Below are positions 11,482-23,489 of a DNA stretch of 64,000 bases, in pieces. Origin of the DNA: Cocos nucifera. Its lineage: Eukaryota > Streptophyta > Magnoliopsida > Arecales > Arecaceae. How positions within the stretch are numbered: the first letter of the stretch is position 1; each line of letters opens with the position of its first letter. Location: the NCBI GenBank assembly GCA_006176705.1, contig QRFJ01000046.1, forward strand, positions 1,972,653 through 2,036,652, read 5' to 3'. The translations under genes and the position numbers were made by a program. The notes beneath the pieces are model-generated. The model made no database searches. It was not told the DNA's origin and saw only the letters and a list, made by a program, of their open reading frames with translations.

Positions 11482-14076
11482 ATGAGGATCCTTACCTGGA
11501 ACTATAGGGGGGCAGCTAAGCCTTCCTTTGTTAATTATGCTAAAAATCTTATTCGTCAGCATCAGCCTTCTATTGTTTGCTTCTTAGAAACTAGATTGGC
11601 TTCCAATGTCTTGGGGAGGATTAAAAGGATAATGGGGCCTAAATGGGAGGTTTATATGATTCCTTCCATGGGTTTATCTGGGGGTATTGTGGTGGCTTGG
11701 CTAAAAAATATTGGCTCTATCTTCTTCTTGCATCAAGATCACCAGGTTGCCTTTGGCATTGTTACCCCAGAATCTGGCCCCACATGGTTACTTGGAGCTG
11801 TCTATGCTAGCACTTGCATGATTGAACGTAGGAGATTATGGGATCAACTTAATCTTGCTTTATCCATCAGCCTTCCGACTCTCTTTATGAGAGATTTCAA
11901 TTGTATCATTTCTTCTAATGATAAAGCTGGTGGAAGGCATTTCAAACCTAACAAACAAGTGCGTGAATTCCGATCCTTCCTTCGACACTCAAGACTCATG
12001 GATCTTGGATTCCATGGACCGAGGTACACTTGGTGCAACAATCGCCACGGTGGTGCTAGGGTCTGGGAAAGACTCGATGGAGCTTTTGGCAATGATCAAT
12101 GGATTGATGCATTTCCTGACTCAACAATCCGCCACTTAACAAGATTTGGTTCTGACCACTATCCTATACTTTTATCCTTGCATCATAACAATCCTCCTAT
12201 CAAAACACCTTTTAGATTTGAGAAGTTTTGGCTTACCCATAAAAGTATCCATGAAATTATCAAACGTACTTGGGTCCTTAATAACCCTTGTTCCTCCGAT
12301 CATAAATTACAGCAACTTTTATCTAATACCAGAAAGGCCTTGCAAAAATGGAAGTCTAGAACAGGAAATCTCTTTCACAAAGGAGCTATTTTAAATGATC
12401 ATATTCTCTGGCTGCAAAACTTGGAAGCCCAACAGGGTGGTCTCTCTAATACTCAACATCATCACTTGATGGCGCTTTTGAGAGAGTACAACAAGAATCT
12501 TTGCCGTCAGGAAATATTTTGGTGCCAAAAATCTAGAATGTCATGGTTAAAGGAGGAGGATTCCAATACTAGATTTTTTCATAGATCTACGATTCTTAGA
12601 AGGCATCAGAACAAGATTTCTTATATCCTTTCATCTCAAGGGAAGGTAATTGAAGAGCCTGGTATAATTCATCAATTTTTAATTGATGCTTTTCATCAAC
12701 GCTAGTTAGCTCAGCCGCTTGACCAACAAATGACATGGCCAATTGTTCAACCAGCAATCACTCAAAACCAAAATGAGGAGCTTATTAGATGGGTCAAGGT
12801 GGAGGAGATCTATTATGCGTTGCAAAGCATGGATTCTGATAAGGCACCTGATCCTAACGGCTTTCAGTCTTTCTTCTTTAAGCATTATTGGCATATAATT
12901 AAGAATGATGTTATCCATGCGGTACGATATTTCTTTGACACAGCCATGCTGCTTCCAAAGGCTAAGCAAACCTATATCACTCTAATTCCTAAGTCTAGAA
13001 ATCCAGAACGGGTCAATGATTATCGGCCTATAAGTCTATGTAATACTATCTACAAGCTCATTGCTAAAATTATTGTTCATCGTCTTTAACCAATACTACC
13101 ATCTATAATCTCTCAAGAACAAGGTGCCTTTCTTTCCAGAAGGTCAATCATGGATCAAATTCTTCTTAATCAAGAGTTGATGCATTCTATTGAGTGGACT
13201 CCTGCTTCACGAAGTCTAATGATGCTTAAATTAGACATGGAGAAGGCCTATGATCGGGTCTCATGGGATTTTCTTTTTGCTTTACTTCAGCAATATGGGT
13301 TCCATAGTAAGTTCATAGCTTATATTCAATAGTGTGTTACAAATTCTCCTTTTGCTTTACTAGTCAATGGTTCTCCTACCAATTGGTTCTTGCCCACACG
13401 TGGCCTTCGTCAAGGGTGTCCTCTATCCCCTTATATGTTTATTCTCTATGCAGAAGTCTTCTCTCAATATTTGAATTGTGCCGTCCAACAGCAACTTCTT
13501 CGTGCTTATCGCCCTACTCGGGCCGGCCCTTCCATTTTTCATGTATTTTTTGCTGATGATTGTTAACTTATTAGTAGGGCTTCTATCAGAGATGCAGCCT
13601 GTTATTATCCATTATAGATGCTTACCGTTCTTTATCGGGCCAAGCTATTAATTTTCATAAATGCCAAGTCATTTTCAGTCCAAAAACTCCTCTAATTTTA
13701 AAAAGGAAGATTAGATCTTTATTGCATATGAATGAAAAAAGAGAAGGTTGGAAGTATCTTGGAGTTCCGATTTCTGTAGGCAAGCTTCATGCATCTGATT
13801 TTCAATACATACAGGAAAAGGTATGTTATCGAATTGCCACTTGGAGTTGGAAGGCTCTTGCCTTAGCAGGCAGAGCAACCCTCCTTCAGTCTATTTTGAC
13901 ATCGATCCTGTTTTACTCGTTATCTGTTGTTTCGGTGCCTATTACTTTCCTAAGTTACAAAAAGATTTCAAAGCTTTTCTATGGGGCCATGAATAGGGTA
14001 AAGCTGCTCTTCATCCTATTGCCTGGTCTACTATTTGCTTGCCTCAATCGCAAGGTGGACTAGGCATTATGGATAT
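11482..14076 (+). pseudogene. LINE ORF2 5' part: APE-type endonuclease and reverse transcriptase
   Basis: ORF2 proteins nick the target DNA and reverse-transcribe LINE RNA at the nick. ATG at 11482 opens MRILTWNYRGAAKPSF, the usual start of plant LINE endonuclease. Active-site landmarks include FLETRL, RDFNCI (normally GDFN) and GSDHYPILLSL. An in-frame TAG ends the first block at 12703. The same frame continues with the RT: DKAPDPNGFQSFFFKHYW, then LITLIPK-type and NDYRPISLCN motifs, a TAA at 13087, LDMEKAYDRVSWDFL, a TAG at 13330, GLRQGCPLSPYMF and the catalytic FFADD (about 13545-13560). A frameshift then leads to YLGVPI and AGRATLLQS at 13722-14063. Multiple stops make it a pseudogene. 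Confidence 0.9.
14072..14076. repeat. Target-site duplication GATAT (left copy)
   Basis: GATAT directly precedes the TG of the left LTR and is repeated exactly after the CA of the right LTR at 27514-27518. A 5-bp duplication is the standard footprint of Ty3/gypsy integrase. Confidence 0.95.
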
Positions 14077-15554
14077 TGTTGGGGATAAATCCCGCTCCTG
14101 CCGAAGCCCGGCCCGACGCTCAGCCCAATGTAACCAGTAGCCGCTGAAGAGCTTTAGCGCCAGGCGCCAGGCCGAGCCCCTACCACGGCCGAACTGCCTA
14201 GAGGCCGAACTCCCCTGCGCCAAGGTCCGGGCCGAACTGCCTAGAGGCCGAACTCCCCTGCGCCAAGGACCGGGCCGAACTGCCTAGAGGCCGAACTCCC
14301 ACCGCCAGCCGAACTTCCTGACGGCCGAGCCCCTTGGACTCCAAGCGGCTGGACTTCTTCGGGAGACGGACTCCTCCCAGACGCCCGTTCGGCCATCCGA
14401 GCTCCTCCCGGGTTTTTCCTTCAGCCGAACTCTCCTACGCCGCCCGAACTCCTTCGCCGACCCCAGGCGAACTCCTTCGGACCCCACGGCCGAACTCCTT
14501 CAGGCGAGCCCCATGCAGCCGAACTCCTTCGGACTTCCCACGGCCGACCCCAGGCGAGCCCGTGCGCCGAGCTCCTTCGGACCCCAGCCGTCCCGAACCC
14601 TTCGGACCGACCCCAGGCGAAGCCCGTGCAGCCGAACTCCTTCGGACTTCCCACGGCCGAACTCCTTCGGACCGACCCTAGGCGACCGAACTCCTCAGCG
14701 AGCCCTGGCCGAACCAACTAGCAACCGAAGTCCTTCAACTGGCCAGCCGAGCTTCTTCGGGCCTCTCAGCGGTCGAACTCCTCGGCAACCGTCCCGCGGC
14801 CGAACTCTACAGATGGCCGACCCTTCAGCCAGACGAACTCCCCCAGCTTCCCCCTCGGCCGAACTCTGTTACAAGTCCGAACTCCATTGGACGAACTGTC
14901 GCCTGCAGCAAGACCGGACGGCGCCTTCCTCTCCGTACCGGACTCCATGCGGCCCACGGCTCGCCGGTATGGCTCCCACGATCTACCGGACGACGCCTTC
15001 CTCCCCGTACCGGACTCCATGCGGCCCACGACTCGCCGGTATGGCTCCCACGACGACTCGCGGTATGGCTCCACGATCTACCGGACGACGCCTTCCTCTC
15101 CGTACCAAACTCCATGCTGCCCGACGACTCCTACCAAACGGCACTCTCCGTACCAAACTCCATGCTGCCCGACGACTCTGCGGTATGGCTCCCACGATCT
15201 ACCGGACGACGCCTTCCTCTCCGTACCAAACTCCATGCTGCCCGACGACTCTCTGCCAGACGGCACAGCCGTCACCATCAACTAAGCTCCGCTATAAAAG
15301 GACCCCTCCCGACATACTAAGGCTAAGCTCTCTGAACTCTCGACTCTCTAAGCTCTCCCTCCACATCTCTAAGCTCCGGAACTCATTCCGAGCACTCCAT
15401 TACTGTTGGCCGGAAACTAACTTGACCGTCGGAGGGTCCTGCCGGAGCCACCACCCCACCGGTTCCGGACGGGACTTCGTTTTGCAGGTCCCCGGCGGCG
15501 CCCAGCGGCCTCGATTGCGGCGACCTCCGGCGGCGACGGATTTCTGCACCAACA
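14077..15554 (+). repeat. 5' LTR of the Tat element (1478 bp)
   Basis: TG...CA boundaries and direct similarity to 26082-27513 define it. The upstream half is filled with imperfect repeats of GCCGAACTCCTTCGGAC, whose core CCGAACTCCTTCGG is near-palindromic. At 14930-15255 there are larger subrepeats of about 73-95 bp (CTCCGTACC..., GGTATGGCTCCCACGATCTACC). The promoter region has TATAAAAG at 15293-15300. Compared with the right LTR, single-base differences look few, while subrepeat copy number differs, giving 46 bp extra length. Confidence 0.93.
15293..15300 (+). promoter_or_regulatory. TATA box of the 5' LTR
   Basis: TATAAAAG sits about 260 bp before the LTR end. The same box in the same context (after GTCACCATCAA, before GGACCCCTCCCGACA) occurs in the right LTR at 27253-27260, in the diverged LTR at 63939-63947, and on the minus strand at 45914-45922. 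Conservation across four LTRs supports a promoter role. Confidence 0.8.
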
Positions 15555-15556
15555 GA

Positions 15557-15574
15557 TTGGCGCTAGAGGAAGGG
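15557..15574 (+). other. Primer binding site (PBS)
   Basis: TTGGCGCTAGAGGAAGGG begins two bases after the 5' LTR, where the tRNA primer for minus-strand DNA synthesis anneals. It starts with the TGG expected opposite a tRNA 3' CCA. I did not assign the tRNA species. Confidence 0.75.
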
Positions 15575-15575
15575 C

Positions 15576-17494
15576 TTGAACCTTCGAGGTTCCCTTGTTC
15601 TTAAAGGAGTGCTCGGCGACGATTTCCTTCCCCTGCTCCGGATCTCTCTTCTCCCTCTTCAGTATTCCTTTTCTGGAAAGAAAAATGCCCCCAGAAGAGC
15701 CTCGACCCGGAGGTCGGCAGCCTCCGCGGCCCGATCCCGTTCGGGTCCGTCCGCTCCCACTCCGGCCCCGGCGACACGGGCCCGCTCCGTACCCGCGGTG
15801 GATGCGGAGCGGTTCGACCTGCTTGCCCAGCAGGTCCGCGATCTTACGGAGGCGGTGCGGGCGGTGCAGGCCACGCATTCGCGAGGTCCGGCGCCCACTC
15901 GACCGGCGCGGGGTTCCCCGGAGCCCGGGAACCCAGTCCAGGAGCGACCGATGTGGGCTACCCGACCTCCGGCCCTCGGGAGAGAAGGGCAGCCGGCAAG
16001 GAGCCCCTGCTCGGACCGCGGCTCGACCCAGGGAGAGGCTTCACACCTATTCCGCGAGAAGACCTTGGGGATTAAGGATCGCGAAGACTTTCCTGGATCA
16101 AAGGCTCTTGGAGATGGGACGACGCATAGAAGAACTTCGTCATACTCCTTCCTCCCGCGGTAACGATATTTGCACTGATCCTCCCTTCTCACAGAAAATT
16201 ATGCAGGAACAGGTACCGTCGAACTTCAAGCTCCCGCATTTTGAAAGCTACGATGGGACCACCGACCCGGTCGACCATTTGGAGGCTTTCAGGACTACGA
16301 TGTTGCTCCATGGCGCGCCTGATGCCATCTTGTGTCGGGCTTTCCCTTCTACCCTCAAAGGAGCGGCCAGGAATTGGTACTCGGCGCTTAAGCCGGGCAC
16401 CATCCTGTCATTTGACCAAATGAGTCAACAATTCGCGGCCCACTTTGTCAGCAGCAAACGGCCGCGCAGAGGCTCGGATTCCTTGTTGGCCATCAGGCAA
16501 AAAGAGGGGGAGCCCATCCGGGCTTACGTCACCCGGTTCAACGCTGCCGCGCTGGAAGTCCGGAACCTGGACCAATCGGTTGCTATGGCCGCGCCTCAAG
16601 GGCGGCCTTCAGAAGAACGACCTGTTTGTTCTTCCCTGGAAAAGAAATATCCCAGGGATTTCGCTGACATGCTAGCTCGGGCGGAAAGCTATGCCCGGGC
16701 AGAGGAGGCTTTTGAGGCCAAGGATAATGAAGCTCGCGACAAGCGACGAGTAGGCAGAGCGGGAAGGCCCGCCGAAGAAAGAAAGCGCACCGAAGCTTGG
16801 CCGCGCTCCCGAACTCCGCCCTGGTCGCGGGCGAGCCCGGACTCCACCTCAGGCTCGGGGGCGGGAAGCCACCGACGGAAGGGCACACCGAAGTTCCCCC
16901 CCGAAGCACGCCGAAGTCCCCTCCGGCGCCGAAGTTCCCCCCGGCGCCGAGGTTCTCCCCCGCGACGAGGTTCCCTCTCCCGCGCCAAGGTTCTCCCCTC
17001 CGACGGCGTTTTCACAGCTACGCCCCCCTCAACGCCTCCGAAGGCTCAAGTGCTGCTGGAGATCAAGGGAACGACTTCCGGAGCCGGAGAGGAATGCGTT
17101 CCCATCCCAGAAAATGCAACCCCAACAAGTTCTGCCTTTACCACCGTGACCACGGTCACGATACCGAGGAGTGCATCCAGCTCCAGGACGAAATCGAGGA
17201 GCTGGTCCGGCGGGGCAGGCTTGGCCGATTCCTGCGAAAGACAACCTAAAGAGCGAGGGAAGATCGGCCGAGAATGTTGCCGCCGATTGGATAGGAAGAT
17301 CGGCAGGAGGACCGGCCGTCCTCTTGGCGTCATTAACACCATCTCGGGAGGACCGCAGCAGGGAAAAGACCGACGAATCCGAGGGACCGGCAAAGAGGCA
17401 GAGGACCTCGGAGCCCGTGACCTTCACCAAGGCAGACGCCCAGGGGATCGATTTCCACAACGACGCGGTTGTAATCTCTTTAAACGTCAGCTGA
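15576..17494 (+). pseudogene. gag of the Tat element (frameshifted)
   Basis: Gag forms the virus-like particle. The pattern changes frame several times: a proline/alanine/serine-rich N-terminus with a short coiled-coil-like RFDLLAQQVRDLTEAVRAV (about 15800-15870); the capsid-type retrotrans_gag region at about 16200-16740 (KLPHFESYDGTTDPVDHLEAF, GAARNWYSALK, FAAHFVSS); then in another frame at 16797-17249 the zinc-knuckle-like KFCLYHRDHGHDTEECIQL; then in a third frame DAQGIDFHNDAVVISLNVS ending near 17490. That last motif normally leads into the protease. Frameshifts near 16080, 16790 and 17240 prevent one continuous product. Confidence 0.85.
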
Positions 17495-17506
17495 TAATTA
17501 TGATGT

Positions 17507-17958
<452 letters not shown>

Positions 17959-17965
17959 TTAGGGG

Positions 17966-18440
17966 GGAAATCCCCTGTGATTGCCGGAAGCGTTCGGCGA
18001 GATGGTGATTGCGTGACGCGGCAATCCCCAAATGGAAGCGCGGATCGACTTTTGGTCGTAAGACCGTCCGCCTATAATGCAATCCTTGGGCGACCCGGCC
18101 TAAACGCATGCGGGCGGTAGTATCAACCTACTACTTAAAGATGAAAATTCCCGACGAGCCATGGAGTCGGCGAAGGTCAGAGGAGACCAAGCCCTGGCAA
18201 AGTACTGCTACTCAGTCGCCCTGCGCGAGGGAGACCGGCCCGACCCTTGCCTTGTTGATGGACTGGACGTCCGCGACGACCTCACTGAAGAACGGGGCAA
18301 ACCTGCGGAAGACCTCGTCCCTGTGTCCTTACGCGACGGAGACCCGGGGCATGAGGTGCGGATCGGCTCCAACCTAGCGGCCGAGGTTAGGAGACAGCTC
18401 GTCGCTTTCCTCAGAAGGAATGCGGACGTCTTCGCCTGGG
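17966..18440 (+). pseudogene. Protease C-terminal remnant and PR-RT linker
   Basis: After the poly-C, the frame gives LLVVRPSAYNAILGRPGLNA, the conserved end of the Tat aspartic protease, then after a frameshift VVSTYYLKMKIP. The linker up to the RT follows with VALREGDRPDPC-like and DVFAWAPSG motifs, the latter being the usual lead into Ty3/gypsy RT. The active-site half of the protease is missing. Confidence 0.75.
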
Positions 18441-18450
18441 CCCCGAGCGG

Positions 18451-19187
18451 ATGTACCAGGGGATCGACGCCGATGTCATAGAACATCGGCTGGCCATCGA
18501 CCCAAGGCACCGACCCGTCAGAGAAAAATTACGCCGCCAAGCCCCAGAAAGACAGAAGGCGGTAGCCGAAGAAGTGGATAAGCTCCTTGAAGCTGGACTC
18601 ATCCGGGAGGTCAACTATCCGACCTGGGTCTCGAACGTGGTCCTCGTCAAAAAAGCAAACAACAAATGGAGGATGTGCGTCGACTTCAAGAAGCTGAACA
18701 AAGCCTGCCCAAAGGACAGCTACCCCCTGCCGAGGATCGATCAACTGGTGGACGCAACCTCGGGCCACGAGCTCCTTACTTTTATGGACGCATTTTCTGG
18801 TTATAACCAGATACGCATGGCGCCCGAGGATGAAGAAAAGACCACCTTTATTACTGACCGAGGTCTCTATTGTTACAGGGTCATGCCTTTCGGACTCAAG
18901 AATGCAGGAGCCACCTTACCAGCGCTTGGTCAACAAGGTCTTCAAGGGACAGATCGGCCGCAACATGGAGGTGTACGTGGACGACATGCTGGTCAAAAGC
19001 CGAGCCTCGACAGGACCACCTCGCCGACCTTGAAGAAACTTTCGGTGCGCTTAGGAGGCACAAGATGAAGTTGAACCCGACCAAATGCGCCTTCGGCGTG
19101 ACCTCCGGAAAATTTTTAGGATTCATGGTGTCGAGAACGCGGAATCGAGGCAAATCCCCGAGAAAATCCGAGCCATCCAGGAGATGA
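18451..19187 (+). pseudogene. Reverse transcriptase of the Tat element (frameshifted)
   Basis: The RT copies element RNA into DNA. Visible blocks in order are LIREVNYPTWVSNVVLVKK, WRMCVDFKKLNKACPKDSYP, FMDAFSGYNQIRMAPEDEEK and YCYRVMPFGLKNAGAT. A frameshift follows near 18912, then YQRLVNKVFKGQIGRNMEVY with the catalytic YVDD. After a second frameshift come MKLNPTKCAFGVTSGKFLGF and MVS. All expected motifs, including YVDD, are present, but in three frames. Confidence 0.9.
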
Positions 19188-19199
19188 CTGCCCCGAAGA

Positions 19200-19740
19200 C
19201 AATTAAGGAAGTTCAGCGCCTGGCTGGGAAGGTGGCGTCCTGAACCGCTTTGTCTCGAAGGTCGGCCGAGCGGTGCCTGCCTTTCTTCCAGGTCCTCAGG
19301 CGACCGAAAGATTTTTGCTGGACAGCGGAGTGCAAACAGGCATTCGAGGAGCTTAAAAACTACCTCGGCGCGCCCCACTGCTGGCAAAGCCCGAACCTGG
19401 AGAAGGGCTGCTCCTATACCTAGCTGTCTCTCCAATGGCCCTGGCGGCTGTCCTGGTCAGGGAAGATGCGAAGGCGCAACAACCAGTCTACTACGTGAGC
19501 CGAGCCTTGAGGGACGCGGAGACCAGGTACTCCAAGTTAGAAAAACTAATTTACTGTCTTCTGATCGCAGCCAGGAAGGCTCCGACCTTACTTTCAGGAG
19601 GCATACCATCACGGTCCTCACGGACCAACCATTAAGAGCCGTCCTCCACCGCGCAGACGCTTCAGGAAGAATCGCCAAATGGGCGATCGAGCTCACGGAG
19701 TTCGACATCAATTACCGGCCCAGGCCATCGATCAAGGCTC
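19200..19740 (+). pseudogene. First RNase H of the Tat element
   Basis: This region follows the RT and reads, across frames, the connection/RNase H pattern: a LLYLAVSPMALAAVLVRED start, then QQPVYYVSRALRDAETRYSK and LEKLIYCLLIAARK. The frame breaks near 19585 and continues as TVLTDQPL-like and GRIAKWAIELTEFDI-like motifs up to 19740. It degrades the RNA strand after copying. Broken by frameshifts. Confidence 0.75.
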
Positions 19741-19757
19741 AGATACTGGCGGACTTC

Positions 19758-20543
19758 GTGCTGGAATGCACCGCACCAGTTGAAGCCGAGCTTGAATCAA
19801 GCGAGACTATCATCAGTGGGAGACCAGGCCCCGACGAAGCCGAGCTGTGGCGGTCGAGCTTCCCTGAAGAAAGGGCCGACCTCCTTGAAGGCGCCTGGGT
19901 TCTGCATGTGGATGGCTCATCCAACTCTAGCGGGGCCGGCGCTGGGCTGGTCCTGGTTAGCCCCGAGGGGATCGTCACCGAGTACGCATTGCGCTTCGAG
20001 TTTCCCACAACCAACAATGGGGCCGAGTATGAAGCGCTGATAGCCGGGCTGCAGATAGCCAGGGAATTGAAGGTGGGTCGGCTTCAAGTCTATAGCGATT
20101 CCCAGTTGGTGGTCGGTCAGGTCGGCGGCAGCTACGAGGCGCGGGAGGAAAGCATGGTGATGTACCTCGGGAAGGTGAAGAACTTAATACCAGCCTTCGA
20201 CAGCTTCGACATTCGGCACATCCCAAGGACCGGGAATACAAGGGCCGACCTCCTCTCCAAGTTGGCCACCTCTGCCCCGGCCGAACTACCAAAAGAGGTG
20301 TTTCTGGAAACTCTGAAGTGCCCGACCACCGAAGAACCTCCGGCCGTCCTGCGGACGGACTTCGAGCCCAGCTGGATTGATCCGCTAATGATCGCCTACC
20401 TCGAAGAAGGGGTTCTCCCCCGCGATCGGAGAGAAGCTCGGAAGCTCAGGAGTCAAGCCTCCCGCTACGTCTTGTACGAGGGCAGGTTAGTTATACAAAA
20501 GGTCGTACTCCCTCCCGTTGCTGAGGTGCCTCCGACCCTCTGA
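19758..20543 (+). CDS. Archaeal-type second RNase H (aRNH) region of the Tat polyprotein
   Basis: This is a continuous 261-codon frame within pol. Landmarks are WVLHVDGSSNSSGAGAGLVL, NNGAEYEALIAGLQIARELK, QVYSDSQLVVGQVGGSYEAR and HIPRTGNTRADLLSKLA. The acidic residues of the RNase H fold (D in VDGSS, E in AEYEA, D in YSDSQ, D in TRADLL) are all visible. A second RNase H of this kind, distinct from the one attached to the RT, is typical of Tat/Ogre retroelements. It is part of a polyprotein, so the ATG at 19758 is not a real start. Confidence 0.85.
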   Translation: MLECTAPVEAELESSETIISGRPGPDEAELWRSSFPEERADLLEGAWVLHVDGSSNSSGAGAGLVLVSPEGIVTEYALRFEFPTTNNGAEYEALIAGLQIARELKVGRLQVYSDSQLVVGQVGGSYEAREESMVMYLGKVKNLIPAFDSFDIRHIPRTGNTRADLLSKLATSAPAELPKEVFLETLKCPTTEEPPAVLRTDFEPSWIDPLMIAYLEEGVLPRDRREARKLRSQASRYVLYEGRLVIQKVVLPPVAEVPPTL

Positions 20544-21619
20544 AGGCCTGCATCGCGCTACAGGATGTCCACGAAGGACTCTGCGGAAGTCACGCGGGAG
20601 CCAGATCCCTATCGCAAAAACTACTTCGGCAAGGGTATTACTGGCCGAACCCTACTTCGTGATTCCATGGAATACGTGAAGAGGTGTGACCGCTGCCAGA
20701 AGAACGCCAGCGTGCAAAGGCAGCCGGCATCCGAACTCACTCCGCTCACTGCACCCTGGCCCTTCGCGCAGTGGGGGATGGACATCCTCGGCCCCTTCCC
20801 AACGGCGTCCGGACAACGGAAGTTCCTCCTGGTCGCGATCGACTACTTTACCAAGTGGGTCGAGGCGGAACCACTAGCGAAGATCACCGAGGCCAAGGTG
20901 CAGGACTTCGTCTGGAAGACGCTGATCTGCCGGTTCGGTCTGCCCCGAGCCCTCATAACCGATAATGGGCGACAGTTCGCTGGAGCCCGGTTTGCCGAGT
21001 TCTGCGAAGGACTAAACGTCTCCCACCACTTCACATCGGTGGCTCATCCGCAAGCCAATGGGGAAGCCGAAGTGACCAATCGGACCCTGCTGCAAGGCCT
21101 CAAGACGAGGCTCGACAGGGCAAAAGGGGCCTGGGTAGACGAACTCTACCACGTTCTCTCTGGGCATACCGAACAACACGCAGAGGGTACCGACCGGCGA
21201 GACACCCTTCGCCTTGGCCTTCGGCACCGAGGCAGTCATCCCGATCGAGCTCAAACTCCCGTCTGCTCGAATCGTGGGCTTCAACGAGCAACTCAACTCC
21301 CAGGACCTCAGAACCAACCTCGACCTGCTAGGAAGAAAGGAGGGAGGTAGCCCGCATCCGAATGGCCGCCTACCAGCGGAAGGTGGCTCGGTATTACAAT
21401 TCCAGAGTCAAAAGCAAGGCGTTCAGAGTTGGGGACTTAGTGCTCCGACGAGCAGCCGTCTCTCAGCCCCAGAGTCAAGGGAAGCTCGTCCCAAATTGGG
21501 AAGGTCCGTACGAAGTGGTAGAGGTCATCCGACCTGGAACCTATCGCCTAAAGGAGCTCGGAGGACTAGCGCTTCCCCGACCTTGGAACTCAGAAAACCT
21601 GAGAATGTACTACCAGTAG
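20544..21619 (+). pseudogene. Integrase, copy 1 (frameshifted)
   Basis: Integrase inserts the cDNA into host DNA. The H2C2 finger region (CDRCQKNAS at about 20687) precedes the core: WGMDILGPFPTASGQRKF (first Asp), ALITDNGRQFAGARF (second Asp) and HPQANGEAEVTNRTLLQ (Glu). The frame is lost near 21165, where extra bases follow the TACCACGTTCTC segment relative to copy 2. It continues in another frame from 21362 to 21619 (RVGDLVLRRAAVSQPQSQGK, NWEGPYEVVEV). The finger's HHCC half is also shifted in frame near 20600. Confidence 0.88.
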
Positions 21620-21690
21620 TTTCCCTCAATAAAACCTCGTTGCTCGACACTATCGTTTCAGGGTCACTGGGAAAAAAGCGAGCGGAAATG

Positions 21691-22489
21691 CCCCCACAGC
21701 CGGCTAGGAACAGGAGGAGAACCTCGTCCTAGCGTGAGCAAAGTCGAAGGCCCCGTCCACAAAGGACGGGATGGGGGGAGAAGCGAGGACGACGGTCCTC
21801 ATGTGCCCCCACAGCCGGCTAGGAACAGGAGGAGAACCTCGTCCTAGCGTGAGCAAAGTCGAAGGCCCCGTCCACAAAGGACGGGATGGGGGGAGAAGCG
21901 AGGACGACGGTCCTCATGTGCCCCCACAGCCGGCTAGGAACAGGAGGAGAACCTCGTCCTAGCGTGAGCAAAGTCGAAGGCCCCGTTCACAAAGGACGGG
22001 ATGGGGGGAGAAGCGAGGACGACGGTCCTCATGTGCCCCCACAGCCGGCTAGGAACAGGAGGAGAACCTCGTCCTAGCGTGAGCAAAGTCAAGGCCCCGT
22101 TCACAAAGGACGGATGGGGGAGAAGCCGGTCCTCATGTGCCCCCACAGCCGGCTAGGAACAGGAGGAGAACCTCGTCCTAGCAAGCAAAGTCGAAGGCCC
22201 CGTCCACAAAGGACGGGATGGGGGGAGAAGCGAGGACGACGGTCCTCATGTGCCCCCACAGCCGGCTAGGAACAGGAGGAGAACCTCGTCCTAGCGTGAG
22301 CAAAGTCGAAGGCCCCGTCCACAAAGGACGGGATGGGGGGAGAAGCGAGGACGACGGTCCTCATGTGCCCCCACAGCCGGCTAGGAACAGGAGGAGAACC
22401 TCGTCCTAGCGTGAGCAAAGTCGAAGACCCCGTCACGAAGGACGGGATGGGGGGAGAAGCTCGGACGACGGTCCGGATGTGCCCCCACA
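21691..22489. repeat. 115-bp tandem array, block 1 (about 7 units, cut by the gap)
   Basis: Units start CCCCCACAGCCGGCTAGGAA at 21691, 21806, 21921, 22036, 22140, 22253, 22368 and 22482. The period is 115 bp; the unit from 22036 is 104 bp because of small deletions. The unit contains short mirrored pieces such as AGGACGACGGTCCT and CGTCCACAAAGGACG. The array directly follows integrase and is cut by the N gap. Copies are almost identical, implying recent amplification or ongoing homogenisation. Confidence 0.95.
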
Positions 22490-23489
22490 NNNNNNNNNNN
22501 NNNNNNNNNNNNNNNNNNNNNNNNNNNNNNNNNNNNNNNNNNNNNNNNNNNNNNNNNNNNNNNNNNNNNNNNNNNNNNNNNNNNNNNNNNNNNNNNNNNN
22601 NNNNNNNNNNNNNNNNNNNNNNNNNNNNNNNNNNNNNNNNNNNNNNNNNNNNNNNNNNNNNNNNNNNNNNNNNNNNNNNNNNNNNNNNNNNNNNNNNNNN
22701 NNNNNNNNNNNNNNNNNNNNNNNNNNNNNNNNNNNNNNNNNNNNNNNNNNNNNNNNNNNNNNNNNNNNNNNNNNNNNNNNNNNNNNNNNNNNNNNNNNNN
22801 NNNNNNNNNNNNNNNNNNNNNNNNNNNNNNNNNNNNNNNNNNNNNNNNNNNNNNNNNNNNNNNNNNNNNNNNNNNNNNNNNNNNNNNNNNNNNNNNNNNN
22901 NNNNNNNNNNNNNNNNNNNNNNNNNNNNNNNNNNNNNNNNNNNNNNNNNNNNNNNNNNNNNNNNNNNNNNNNNNNNNNNNNNNNNNNNNNNNNNNNNNNN
23001 NNNNNNNNNNNNNNNNNNNNNNNNNNNNNNNNNNNNNNNNNNNNNNNNNNNNNNNNNNNNNNNNNNNNNNNNNNNNNNNNNNNNNNNNNNNNNNNNNNNN
23101 NNNNNNNNNNNNNNNNNNNNNNNNNNNNNNNNNNNNNNNNNNNNNNNNNNNNNNNNNNNNNNNNNNNNNNNNNNNNNNNNNNNNNNNNNNNNNNNNNNNN
23201 NNNNNNNNNNNNNNNNNNNNNNNNNNNNNNNNNNNNNNNNNNNNNNNNNNNNNNNNNNNNNNNNNNNNNNNNNNNNNNNNNNNNNNNNNNNNNNNNNNNN
23301 NNNNNNNNNNNNNNNNNNNNNNNNNNNNNNNNNNNNNNNNNNNNNNNNNNNNNNNNNNNNNNNNNNNNNNNNNNNNNNNNNNNNNNNNNNNNNNNNNNNN
23401 NNNNNNNNNNNNNNNNNNNNNNNNNNNNNNNNNNNNNNNNNNNNNNNNNNNNNNNNNNNNNNNNNNNNNNNNNNNNNNNNNNNNNNNNN
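22490..23489. other. Assembly gap (1000 N)
   Basis: Exactly 1000 unknown bases, which suggests a placeholder gap of unknown real size. It separates array block 1 from a second integrase copy. Confidence 0.98.

Larger units (their letters stand above)
9661..14076 (+). mobile_element. L1-type LINE, 5' portion (split by a gypsy insertion)
   Basis: This part holds a decayed ORF1 (from about 9691) and the first two thirds of ORF2 (from 11482) of a plant non-LTR retrotransposon. It ends abruptly at 14076, where the Ty3/gypsy LTR begins. The missing end of ORF2 resumes at 27514, and the LINE protein pattern (a GGLGI motif, then the region leading to the zf-RVT domain) reconnects in frame across the insertion if one copy of the 5-bp duplication is set aside. 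The 5' boundary is approximate. Several in-frame stops and at least one frameshift show the element was already dead. Confidence 0.88.

Noticed and set aside
14334..15604. Long open frames in the 5' LTR (and matching ones in the 3' LTR at 26289-27384)
   Set aside because: They arise from GC-rich tandem subrepeats in several frames and both strands; the TATA box and LTR borders explain the region.
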